Notes: a model not told the origin generated them from the sequence alone. Positions 1 to 6,092 are shown, counted from the first letter of the stretch. The stretch: 7,804 nucleotides of DNA from Gammaproteobacteria bacterium (GCA_021774015.1 JAJFJO010000112.1:1-7804), one strand, 5' to 3'. Numbers and translations: made by a program.

Positions 1-147
1 TTAAGTACAATCTTAATTGATTTAGCAAACTCTATCAATTGCCAATTTATTTTACCGATAGTGACGGATAAAATTCCTGCTGACTTAGATATTGATAAGT
101 ACGTAATTTTAAGTTTGGCAGAAAACAACAAGTTATTCAAAGTATAA
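1..147 (+). CDS. C-terminal fragment of an unidentified protein
   Basis: The frame is open from the first base and encodes 48 residues ending at a TAA (145-147); the start lies outside the window. The residues are hydrophobic strands and polar turns, with a segment reading ILPIVTDKIPADLDIDKYVIL. A strand followed by an IP-x-DL turn and a short final strand is loosely like the end of TIR-like or other Rossmann-type nucleotide-binding domains, but 48 residues do not allow a family call. It is the only plus-strand coding sequence at this end, converges on the minus-strand operon, and is followed 76 bp later by a hairpin that could terminate it. The frame could also be chance, but its composition and the terminator make a real gene end more likely. 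Confidence 0.55.
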   Translation, partial: LSTILIDLANSINCQFILPIVTDKIPADLDIDKYVILSLAENNKLFKV

Positions 148-223
148 ATAAGAAAACGGCATACAGTCGAGTAAGTCTTTCTGCAAAATTTCTCCAGCTA
201 TTTAGGGGGGCTAATCCAAAATC

Positions 224-253
224 ATAATTCATTATCTTTTAATAATGAATTAT
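224..253. terminator. bidirectional rho-independent-type terminator between convergent genes
   Basis: A perfect 12-bp inverted repeat (arms 224-235 and 242-253, core ATAATTCATTA / TAATGAATTAT) encloses a 6-nt loop. On the plus strand the stem ends in TTTT followed by GTGG; on the minus strand it is followed by GATTTTGG, so both sides have a T-run. It lies between the stop of the plus-strand fragment (147) and the stop of the minus-strand operon (280), where a shared terminator is expected. The stem is AT-rich and thus weaker than a textbook GC-rich terminator. The rest of 148-279 shows no gene; only a G6 run near 205-210 stands out. Confidence 0.7.
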
Positions 254-279
254 TTTGTGGAAATGTTTCCATAAAAGAC

Positions 280-621
280 TTACTTATCAAAAAAGACAGC
301 ACTATCAAAAATCAAGACAATTCTATCTATTTTATCGTTACTCACTTCAAACATCTGTGCCATTGGTGTATTTACTCCAGCCTTAGAAAATTCATAAACC
401 AAACAAGCTGCTGATATGGTTTCAAACGACTTTAGTAATTTATATTGCAACCCAATTGGAGGGTCTTTTTTCATTGCTTTAATGTAGCTTTCAGGATTAT
501 TATATGCATTGAGAGTATCCTTGAATGTAAACCGATCCGATAGTAATGGACGTAATGCTTCCATATCTTTATCAGAGAACATAACATCCATATATTTTAA
601 AGCTAATTCTAACGATTTCAC
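280..621 (-). CDS. SnoaL/NTF2-like small protein
   Basis: This 113-residue protein has the size and pattern of a single SnoaL-like (NTF2-fold) domain. Helix 1 is at about 2-14 (LELALKYMDVMF), the segment DMEALRPLLSDRFTF at 19-33 is the usual 'area under the cone' opening, and the tail alternates strands, with ACLVYEFS (71-79), AQMFEVSNDKIDRIVLIFD (88-106) and a final aromatic strand. The family includes small-molecule isomerases or cyclases and many proteins of unknown role; no catalytic residue can be assigned here. The start is a GTG (619-621), chosen because the first helix begins there; the next in-frame ATGs (residues 11 and 14) would cut into the fold. It is the last gene of the operon, 16 nt after the preceding stop, and terminates just before the hairpin at 224-253. 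Confidence 0.82.
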   Translation of the reverse strand: MKSLELALKYMDVMFSDKDMEALRPLLSDRFTFKDTLNAYNNPESYIKAMKKDPPIGLQYKLLKSFETISAACLVYEFSKAGVNTPMAQMFEVSNDKIDRIVLIFDSAVFFDK

Positions 622-637
622 GGTGCAATTTTAATAC

Positions 638-1093
638 TTATTTAAGTATTTCTACAATTTTATTTCTAAAAACCGCTTTATTTTCGATAGGTATCATGGA
701 ATAGGACTGCTTAACTATTAGAGTAACTACATCCAATTGTTTTTTTGGTTGATACAAGTCTTCTTTAAATTCATCGGGCAACACCGACTGTAGTAAATTC
801 AATAGATAACGATACTGTTCTATAATGTGTTCTTGAAACTGACTTGGTTTTAAACTTGGTATAGGTTCACTTTGCTTACTATAAGCAATAAGAATCCTGG
901 ACACCTGGTTGATTCGTTCTAACATCGGTTTTGATATAGATGCAAGTAATAGATTCGCTTTTCGCTGTTCTTCAGGGATATCTAAATTCCGAAAATTAGC
1001 AATGTTAATGTTGTCTTCTCCTATTAGAAGGAAGTTCTCACCATAAAGAGGTTTCCATTCACCTCCAGTCAATTGATTCTTTTCTGATTTCAT
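638..1093 (-). CDS. hypothetical protein with a phage-like 'ANxLLASIxxPML' segment
   Basis: This 151-residue protein has no signal peptide or membrane segment. The N-terminal third (WKPLYGENFLLIGEDNINIANF) looks like short beta strands and is followed by EEQRKANLLLASISKPMLERI (about 41-61). That resembles the 'eANArLIaaAPeLLeal' stretch found in many small phage-encoded proteins of unknown function. The remainder is mainly helical and ends in a basic helix. The start ATG lies 27 nt after the stop of the YkgJ-like gene, and the next gene starts 16 nt downstream, so it belongs to the same transcript. The phage similarity is pattern recognition from memory, and no function follows from it. That this is a real gene is well supported by length and operon position. 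Confidence 0.7.
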   Translation of the reverse strand: MKSEKNQLTGGEWKPLYGENFLLIGEDNINIANFRNLDIPEEQRKANLLLASISKPMLERINQVSRILIAYSKQSEPIPSLKPSQFQEHIIEQYRYLLNLLQSVLPDEFKEDLYQPKKQLDVVTLIVKQSYSMIPIENKAVFRNKIVEILK

Positions 1094-1120
1094 CGATTTT
1101 AGTTTTGGTTAATTAAATGA

Positions 1121-1786
1121 TTAATTGAGTTTGTTGTATAATAATTTTGCTAACGTATCTGATTCCGTAGCATTCATTGTTGCACTTGCAATAGCTTCTA
1201 CTTCAGTTTGAGCAAACCATTGAATACGTTGGTGTGGATTCTTGGTGTCACATAATTCGGGATCTGATAATACCAGTAATTTCCGGCAACTAGCTGGTCG
1301 ATGTTCATAGACTTTACAGTTTTTTGTGAGATCATCTAAAAACACACAACTCCAATCACCAACAGGTTGCCTGTGCCAATTCTCCCTACCAATTTCTGCT
1401 TGACGTTCAAGTCTCTCTTTATCAATATCGATGTTCTTCTCATTGATATAGGTGAGCAATAAATCTGCTTCATCATCTGTAGCATCTACGTGCATAGCAC
1501 AACAAGAATCACATCCATTTTTACAGGAAACACCTCTTCCCATTTCACTCTCCATATTTTCGGCAACTTCTAAATCTATGAGCTTGTGAAAATTTATGGC
1601 AGCACTAATTCCATCCGTTTCTTTTTTAGCACGTTTATATTCTTCTATATAATGCATTAACATATTTACCATTATTGCTTTCTGTCTTTCATCAGCACGA
1701 TTATAGATTCCTGAAAAAATATTAGACATCCAATAAAGTCCTTCTTGATGAGGGTTTAACTCACTTTTAGTTTTGATTGTATTCAT
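1121..1786 (-). CDS. YkgJ-family cysteine-cluster (putative metal-binding) protein
   Basis: This 221-residue protein carries the hallmark cluster of the YkgJ / CxxCxxCC family: C88-x3-C92-x2-C95-C96, followed by SCVFL (C147), NCKVYEHRPASCR (C157 and C167 flanking the conserved Y-x-x-RP turn) and a further C179. The family is described as zinc- or iron-chelating; its members are mostly uncharacterised, and some are thought to bind an Fe-S cluster or to handle metals. The first 85 residues are a helical extension (including DERQKAIMVNMLMHYIEEYKR) not obviously part of the core domain, and the tail after 180 is also helical. Its start overlaps the end of the upstream 107-residue gene by 20 nt, implying coupled translation. 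No transmembrane or secretion signal is seen, so it is probably cytoplasmic. Confidence 0.88.
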   Translation of the reverse strand: MNTIKTKSELNPHQEGLYWMSNIFSGIYNRADERQKAIMVNMLMHYIEEYKRAKKETDGISAAINFHKLIDLEVAENMESEMGRGVSCKNGCDSCCAMHVDATDDEADLLLTYINEKNIDIDKERLERQAEIGRENWHRQPVGDWSCVFLDDLTKNCKVYEHRPASCRKLLVLSDPELCDTKNPHQRIQWFAQTEVEAIASATMNATESDTLAKLLYNKLN

Positions 1787-2090
1787 GTCGTATCAGTAAT
1801 TCAGGTGAACTTGCTATGATTGTTTTTTCTCCCATTTCTTCCATAAAATGATTGCATACCTCACTTACAACTGTGATTATGCTTTCTTCCCCAATTCCTT
1901 CTTTTTTCAACTTATTGATAAGCGTTTTTTGGGATTTTTGGTAATTGAGTATGAGTTCAATTCCTTCGTGCTTTTCTCCTCCCTGAAGAATAACCATGTG
2001 AATTACTTTGGGCATCATTAGATTTGATTTAAGAAACCATAAAAAGTATGGCTTGAACATTTTGTCTTTTTTAAAATTTTCAATTGTCAT
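1767..2090 (-). CDS. hypothetical protein, 107 aa
   Basis: I do not recognise this protein. Its N-terminal half is hydrophobic and methionine-rich (MFKPYFLWFLKSNLMMPKVIHMVILQ is broken only by K and P), too short and charged to call a membrane helix with confidence. The second half is amphipathic helix with many Lys/Glu (NYQKSQKTLINKLKKEGIGEES). The ATG overlaps the stop of the membrane/C2H2 gene in an ATGA arrangement, and the 3' end overlaps the YkgJ-like gene by 20 nt. This tight packing suggests the three are translated together and may act together, which is inference from position only. Confidence 0.68.
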   Translation of the reverse strand: MTIENFKKDKMFKPYFLWFLKSNLMMPKVIHMVILQGGEKHEGIELILNYQKSQKTLINKLKKEGIGEESIITVVSEVCNHFMEEMGEKTIIASSPELLIRHEYNQN

Positions 2091-2722
2091 TGCTCTGATA
2101 GATTTTTAATTGAATGATTAAATTGTATTTGACCAGCTACTATTGCTCGTTTTTGGTTTTCCTTTTCCCACTCTCCATATTTTTCAGGATGCCATTCATC
2201 TTTTTGTTTGTGTCCGCTAATATGACCGTTCATTTTCTTTGTGTTGATGAACGATTCACCGCAATTAGGACACAAATAAGGTTGCGGTTCAAAGCGGATA
2301 CCTGCATCAAGAGCTGCGGACACCTGTAATGTTTCTGCGGATAATTTCGGTCCGTTAGCGGTATCATCGCTTTCTTCCCCTTTTTTCTTGAAATAGAATA
2401 AATGACTGAAACTGAAAATAGTTCCTGAGAGCATAATACAAATAAGTATAGCACTCCACACGCTTTCAGGCAAGAACTGATAAACTAAATTATGTGCTAA
2501 TGTTCCTAAGAAATACAATATAGCTGTACGAATCCACCCCTTGACCGTAAATATTAAAATGGCAAGATCAACTCCAATAGCATAGCACCAAGCAAACCAA
2601 GCATCTGGATAGTGGCTATTCACTTTAAAGACATATACCGTATGTGCAATTTGCGGTATCAACAGTATTGCTAATGCCAATATTCCAAATGCTTCGTTGA
2701 TAATAAATTTTCTCATATTCAT
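2087..2722 (-). CDS. four-helix membrane protein with C-terminal C2H2 zinc finger
   Basis: This 211-residue protein has two parts. Residues 8-110 contain four hydrophobic segments (about 11-32, 41-60, 64-83 and 88-110); the second reads WFAWCYAIGVDLAILIF. Residues 111-211 are hydrophilic and hold a textbook C2H2 finger: C151-x2-C154-x12-H167-x3-H171, with the aromatic F158 and hydrophobic M164 at core positions. A basic/acidic helix follows. C2H2 fingers are uncommon in bacteria (Ros/MucR types differ in spacing); this one has canonical eukaryote-like spacing. The four-helix-plus-soluble-tail layout, with an Asp in the second helix, recalls DUF2637/Spd-type proteins of actinobacterial plasmids, but this is only an analogy. 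ATG 2720-2722 is 13 nt after the glycosyltransferase stop; a second ATG is two codons on. The stop overlaps the next start (ATGA). It could bind DNA or a protein partner at the inner membrane. Confidence 0.82.
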   Translation of the reverse strand: MNMRKFIINEAFGILALAILLIPQIAHTVYVFKVNSHYPDAWFAWCYAIGVDLAILIFTVKGWIRTAILYFLGTLAHNLVYQFLPESVWSAILICIMLSGTIFSFSHLFYFKKKGEESDDTANGPKLSAETLQVSAALDAGIRFEPQPYLCPNCGESFINTKKMNGHISGHKQKDEWHPEKYGEWEKENQKRAIVAGQIQFNHSIKNLSEQ

Positions 2723-2735
2723 TTTGGTTCTACTA

Positions 2736-3965
2736 CTAACTAAATATCTCCTGATAGATTTGTATGGTTTGGTTGGTATAACTGAAGTTACGCCAGACCT
2801 CTTTTAAAGCACTTTTTCCAATGCGTTCTCGTAGTTTTTGGTCTTCTATTAATTGCTCTATAACTGTAATCCATTGTTTTGGTGCATTGACTAAAAAACC
2901 ACTTTCTTTATTTTCAATGACTTCGTTATAAGGGGGTAAATTAGATGCAACAACAGGTATAGCATATACCGAAAATTCAAGAGCTTTAATAAAGGATTTT
3001 CCGTGTGTATTAAATGGAATTTTTTTAGCTGGTAATAGTGCAATATCTAAATGCAATTCGTTGAGTTGGTCGAAATAATCCAAAAAACTAACTGATTTCA
3101 CATAGGTAAAAGGAATGTCCTTTAAGGGTTCTTTTTTATGAGGTAATTTCCCGTTCCAACCAAAAAGAATCAATTCAATTTTATCCTTGTATTTCTTTGT
3201 CAATTCTTTTAGAACATCTATAATTGATAGGGTATCATAAGCTGTTGCACCCGTTCCGACAATCCCAATGCGAACTTTATCCGTCTTGTTTTTATTAAGT
3301 GGTTCTGCTTCCTGATACCCAAATTGAGAAACTAGGTTAGGTATAAACTCCATAGCCACCTCAGAATTGGGATAATGTTGCTCTATTAAACGATCATAGT
3401 ATTCCAACAAACCTTCACTTGCACCAGTTACCATATCCATCTGTGCTATGTTGTATAATAATTGTGCTTTTGCGGTGGTTGTGATTTTACTATAATCCAA
3501 ATGTTCCTTTGGAATAGCGTGTAGGTTTTGATCTAAATCCATTACAAATTCTAAGTGATTATTTTTTGCTTTTAATGCTTTAATCAAATAAGTAATGTCA
3601 GAAAACAGATGGGGTAGAACTACATAATCTGCCCACCTGATCAATTGCTCATCTACTGAATTATTGTAGTCCTCAAACTGCTTATTAAAATTCCACTTGT
3701 GAATGCTGGAGACAATTGCTGAATGACTTCTTGTTTTATTCAATTCCAAAGCTGGAGCAATCATTCGATAGTAACCAGTACTGTTCAAGCACGGTGAAAT
3801 GAATAGGATGTGAATTTTTCCATCATCTTTTTTAAAAGCAGGGTAGCGTTTATCAAACTCAGTTTGTTCGGTAAGTCGCTGATAGATTTCTTTAACGTTT
3901 CTCATTGATCTTATTTGTTCATTATTAATTAATTCAGGCTCGAAAGAACTAACCATCTTCGTCAT
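2736..3965 (-). CDS. GT-B fold glycosyltransferase (GT4-like)
   Basis: This 409-residue protein has two Rossmann-like halves. The N-terminal half opens with IHILFISPCLNSTGYYRM (51-68; GYYR is a common acceptor-side motif in this group) and includes VMDLDQNLH (141-149). The C-terminal half starts after EFIPN (206-210) with VRIGIVGTGATAYDTLS (231-247), and then has IELILFGWNG (263-272), LDIALLP (306-312) and HGKSFIKALEFSVYAIPVVAS (321-341). It ends in the usual nucleotide-sugar-side pattern YNEVIENKESGFLV. The Glu of the second EX7E position is kept (E330), but the first is Gly (G322), as in several GT1/GT4 subgroups with a 'K-S-x-x-K-x-L-E' motif. Sugar donor and acceptor cannot be inferred. 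No membrane helix is seen. The start overlaps the upstream gene by 17 nt; an alternative ATG three codons downstream would still overlap. Its presence in an early-type operon is unusual for a cell-envelope enzyme. Confidence 0.88.
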   Translation of the reverse strand: MTKMVSSFEPELINNEQIRSMRNVKEIYQRLTEQTEFDKRYPAFKKDDGKIHILFISPCLNSTGYYRMIAPALELNKTRSHSAIVSSIHKWNFNKQFEDYNNSVDEQLIRWADYVVLPHLFSDITYLIKALKAKNNHLEFVMDLDQNLHAIPKEHLDYSKITTTAKAQLLYNIAQMDMVTGASEGLLEYYDRLIEQHYPNSEVAMEFIPNLVSQFGYQEAEPLNKNKTDKVRIGIVGTGATAYDTLSIIDVLKELTKKYKDKIELILFGWNGKLPHKKEPLKDIPFTYVKSVSFLDYFDQLNELHLDIALLPAKKIPFNTHGKSFIKALEFSVYAIPVVASNLPPYNEVIENKESGFLVNAPKQWITVIEQLIEDQKLRERIGKSALKEVWRNFSYTNQTIQIYQEIFS

Positions 3966-4236
3966 CTATACTTACTTCTACACCTTCATAAAATTTTTCA
4001 ATTTTCTTCCCAGTTGCTGTATCGTATATTTCGGCAACACCGCATAATGCACCCCATTTTGCAAGTCGATTATGATGCCTTGCCATTCCTAAATTTCGAT
4101 CTCTTGTTTTAGAATATTTATGCTTCCAATCGAGTGAATACCAGGTGAAAGCATTCCCATCTTTATAATAAGTAATCATCTTGGTAAATGAATCTCTTCG
4201 ATGTTTCCATCCTCCTTTTGGGGCTTGTTCGCTCAT
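3949..4236 (-). CDS. hypothetical protein, 95 aa, Trp- and basic-rich
   Basis: I do not recognise a family. The protein is soluble, with four tryptophans (W11, W32, W37, W61) and a strongly basic stretch WKHKYSKTRDRNLGMARHHN (37-56) that could contact nucleic acid, then an acidic tail (SIDDEDG). Its ATG sits in an ATGA overlap with the stop of the 164-residue gene, and its end overlaps the glycosyltransferase start by 17 nt. It is therefore co-translated with both. The basic middle and acidic end could suggest an adaptor or nucleic-acid-binding protein, but this is inference from composition. Confidence 0.68.
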   Translation of the reverse strand: MSEQAPKGGWKHRRDSFTKMITYYKDGNAFTWYSLDWKHKYSKTRDRNLGMARHHNRLAKWGALCGVAEIYDTATGKKIEKFYEGVEVSIDDEDG

Positions 4237-4727
4237 CCTTTAAAATACTTTACAAGGTCTTTAACTGGAATAAATTTGATAAACTGTAGATGATTATAAG
4301 CACTTACAATAACTTTAAAATCACTGGTTGAAATGCGAACGTGTAGATTATCGTCACGCACCTCATGTTCTTTAGAAAGTTCATCAATGTACTTACCCAC
4401 ACTTTGAGCAACTTTATTTTCAATATCAAATAGTTCTGTAGTTCCTTCTCCTGCGAAAAAGGTTGCCAATTCTTTTACTGGTACTTCTTTGAGCTGCATC
4501 CCTCTATGATGAATAAAAACACGAACGGTAACATCCTGTTTAATTATTCGAGCAAAGATTTGATCTGAAGGAATCCTTTGTTCTATTGCAGTTTTGTTTA
4601 AATATTGGACAACATTTTTCGTTATCTTTTTCTCATAACCAAATATATCTACCGAGATATTTTCGACTGCATTTTTAAGCTTATCCTTTAGACCGAGCTT
4701 CTTTTTCTGTTCTTCTTTTTTAAGCAT
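4233..4727 (-). CDS. hypothetical protein built from a tandem ~67-residue duplication
   Basis: This 164-residue protein begins with a Lys/Glu-rich helix (1-22) and then contains two copies of the same domain. Residues 27-93 align with 98-164 without gaps (offset 71) at 19 identities by hand count. Shared positions include E32/E103, K34/K105, Y42/Y113, D55/D126, the RI pair at 60-61/131-132, D65/D136, and the closing motif VPVKEL..FF.G / IPVKDL..YF.G (82-93 and 153-164). Each unit looks like one helix followed by three strands and a helix, with a 4-residue linker between units. I do not recognise the fold family and no catalytic residues stand out; a pseudo-dimeric binding protein is plausible. 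It starts 9 nt after the 442-residue gene's stop and overlaps the 95-residue gene by ATGA, suggesting it works with the replication-type protein upstream. Confidence 0.75.
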   Translation of the reverse strand: MLKKEEQKKKLGLKDKLKNAVENISVDIFGYEKKITKNVVQYLNKTAIEQRIPSDQIFARIIKQDVTVRVFIHHRGMQLKEVPVKELATFFAGEGTTELFDIENKVAQSVGKYIDELSKEHEVRDDNLHVRISTSDFKVIVSAYNHLQFIKFIPVKDLVKYFKG

Positions 4728-4736
4728 ATTTAAAAT

Positions 4737-6065
4737 TTAATTATTGACGTATAAGTGTTGATGTATAGTGGGATTAAGGATAGCTGCATGGAATTGTTCC
4801 AATAGCAGAGGATCTCCTAATTTTCCAACTCTGGTTTCACATTCTTGGTAAAGCCGTAATGGAGGTTTTTGCTTACTGGCTTCTTTTTGCTGATTATTGA
4901 TAAATCGCCTTATTTGAGCGTGAAGAATAAGCTTTGCTTGGACTTCTTTTTTTCGTTTTTCGTGTTCCTTCCACCATTTTTTTGTTCCTGCAAATCCATT
5001 GGGGTTATTAATGTCGAAATACTTGAAAGGCAATTGTACGAAACGGTTTTCGGGGTCTTTTTCAATGAATTTTCGCACCAATCCCATCCGTCCAATGTAA
5101 ATTTGGTGAACTTTAGAAAGATGGTGTGTTGATACAGGTTCATACCAATCATAAAGCAGTTTTTTTCCAATTTCTTCTTGTCTTTCGGTGAGATAAACAT
5201 GGGAGTAGAGAAAACTTTTAGCAAAGCTCCAAAGCAAGCTCACATAAAGATTAAGGGATGCGGAACGAGCCGAATCAAGCTCAGGGCTTTTCACCTCCCC
5301 AGAGCGTTGATTTTTGGCTCGTTTGTTCCGCACTTTTTCCCCTGCATCTTCAATTTTTTTCGCAACTTTTTCCCCTGTGTTTCCAGTTTTTATGTTTCCA
5401 GTATCGTAGCTTGTTAAATCATTTTCAGCCGTGAGCACGCCAAGCGGGAGCTTGGGCTGCGAACTCCTTTCAAAATTGTTACCAGTTTCGTATCCTGAAT
5501 CGTTGCCAGTTGTTTCTATTTGCTCCGAACTTTTCAAGTTATCACCATCCTTTAATAAATTATTTGATTTGTAACTATTGTTACAAGAATCTGTATGACG
5601 ACAAGTTGTCGTATTAATTTCTATAAGTAGGTCATTATCAACACTTTGCTTCAAAGCCATATTCAAGCTTTTTTCGACCTCTTTTTGAGTTTTTCGACAC
5701 CTTGCTAACAGGATTTTTGGATTTATGAACAGGTCATATCCTGATTTACTTCCACGCCAAATTTTATTCGTGATAATTCCTGCTTCCTGAAGCCGTATAA
5801 TGTGTCGTTGTATTGTTCGAGGGCTTGCATTTCCCATTTTTGCAAGCTGAACGTTATTGGTGCGGATGGGGGGTAAATTATTGACATCTAATTCTTTGAT
5901 GCCATTTGCCTTTACTAAAAATAGTCCGTAGATGCGGATGATGTCTTTTGCCGAAGCTGCTGCACCTTGCCGAACTTGTTCAGATAGTTGGTCGGTTGAA
6001 TCATTGTGATTTTTAATGTAATTATCTAACGCTTTAAATGATGTTGAATAATTGATGACAATCAT
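4737..6065 (-). CDS. winged-helix protein, likely replication initiator/organizer-type
   Basis: This 442-residue protein has three parts. Residues 30-120 form a winged-helix domain: a long helix (AAASAKDIIRIYGLFLV), the recognition-type segment AKMGNASPRTIQRHIIRLQEAGII (75-98), and a wing (NKIWRGSKSGYDLFINP). Residues about 121-270 are a low-complexity polar linker with repeated TGN triplets and a duplicated GEKV (231-234, 242-245). Residues 271-440 form a second, mostly helical domain with IYIGRMGLVRKFIEKDPENRF and NPNGFAGTKKWWKEHEKRKK. The layout resembles phage and plasmid replisome organizers (DNA-binding wHTH, linker, partner-binding C-domain) such as lambda O or DnaD-like proteins, but I find no signature that proves replication. 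A sporulation/partition-type regulator is the alternative. It lies early in the operon, 27 nt after the 78-residue gene. The linker DNA carries unusual inverted repeats, listed separately. Confidence 0.72.
   Translation of the reverse strand: MIVINYSTSFKALDNYIKNHNDSTDQLSEQVRQGAAASAKDIIRIYGLFLVKANGIKELDVNNLPPIRTNNVQLAKMGNASPRTIQRHIIRLQEAGIITNKIWRGSKSGYDLFINPKILLARCRKTQKEVEKSLNMALKQSVDNDLLIEINTTTCRHTDSCNNSYKSNNLLKDGDNLKSSEQIETTGNDSGYETGNNFERSSQPKLPLGVLTAENDLTSYDTGNIKTGNTGEKVAKKIEDAGEKVRNKRAKNQRSGEVKSPELDSARSASLNLYVSLLWSFAKSFLYSHVYLTERQEEIGKKLLYDWYEPVSTHHLSKVHQIYIGRMGLVRKFIEKDPENRFVQLPFKYFDINNPNGFAGTKKWWKEHEKRKKEVQAKLILHAQIRRFINNQQKEASKQKPPLRLYQECETRVGKLGDPLLLEQFHAAILNPTIHQHLYVNN
5259..5332. repeat. 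74-nt imperfect hairpin inside the linker of the winged-helix gene
   Basis: Four consecutive arm blocks pair in order. TGCGGAAC (5259-5266) pairs with GTTCCGCA (5325-5332), GAGCC (5267-5271) with GGCTC (5316-5320), AATCAA (5273-5278) with TTGATT (5307-5312), and GCTC (5279-5282) with GAGC (5302-5305). This gives 23 bp interrupted only by a GTTT bulge, a 1x3 internal loop and a single G bulge, with a 19-nt loop at 5283-5301. It encodes residues 245-269 of the linker and is richer in G+C than the surrounding gene. It could be a replication or recombination site, an RNA structure in the operon mRNA, or an in-frame palindromic insertion. Confidence 0.7.
5332..5402. repeat. short direct repeats in the linker-coding DNA
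   Basis: The 13-mer ACTTTTTCCCCTG occurs at 5332-5344 and 5365-5377, 33 bp apart, encoding the two GEKV motifs. The 10-mer TGTTTCCAGT occurs at 5378-5387 and 5393-5402, 15 bp apart, encoding TGN motifs. Degenerate CCAGT versions recur near 5480 and 5505. They lie in frame and may simply reflect expansion of a disordered linker. They also directly adjoin the 74-nt hairpin and could be protein-binding iterons. Confidence 0.55.
5440..5612. other. cluster of small inverted repeats and an AT-rich block; candidate embedded origin
   Basis: Within 173 bp there are four inverted repeats: CCAAGC-ggga-GCTTGG (5440-5455, in a local GC-rich patch), AACTT-ttc-AAGTT (5528-5540), TTGTAAC-tatt-GTTACAA (5569-5586) and ACGACAA-g-TTGTCGT (5598-5612). 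The stretch 5551-5588 is almost entirely A/T and could melt easily. All lie in the linker of a replication-initiator-like gene, the position where lambda-type phages keep their origin inside the O gene. Calling this an origin is inference from that parallel; individual short palindromes of this size also arise by chance in AT-rich DNA. Confidence 0.35.
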
Positions 6066-6092
6066 TAGTTGTTGTTTTGTTAATACTTTTTT

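Noticed and set aside
1111..1126. AATTAA-atga-TTAATT inverted repeat between the YkgJ-like and 151-aa genes
   Set aside because: It is a pure A/T 6-bp stem overlapping a stop codon with no T-run placed for termination; expected by chance in this composition.
2114..2454. Open frames overlapping the membrane/C2H2 gene on both strands (2114-2329, 2230-2454)
   Set aside because: The collinear 211-aa frame has a clear membrane and zinc-finger pattern; the others are shadows.
4869..5417. Open frames on the plus strand (4869-5132, 5178-5417) and in a second minus frame (4910-5224)
   Set aside because: All fall inside the 442-aa gene, are Phe/Cys/Lys-rich without domain pattern, and would need isolated promoters.
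5332..5510. Repeated CCAGT/TGN units considered as a CRISPR-like array
   Set aside because: Repeats are 5-13 bp, irregularly spaced and in coding frame; there are no uniform spacers and no cas genes.
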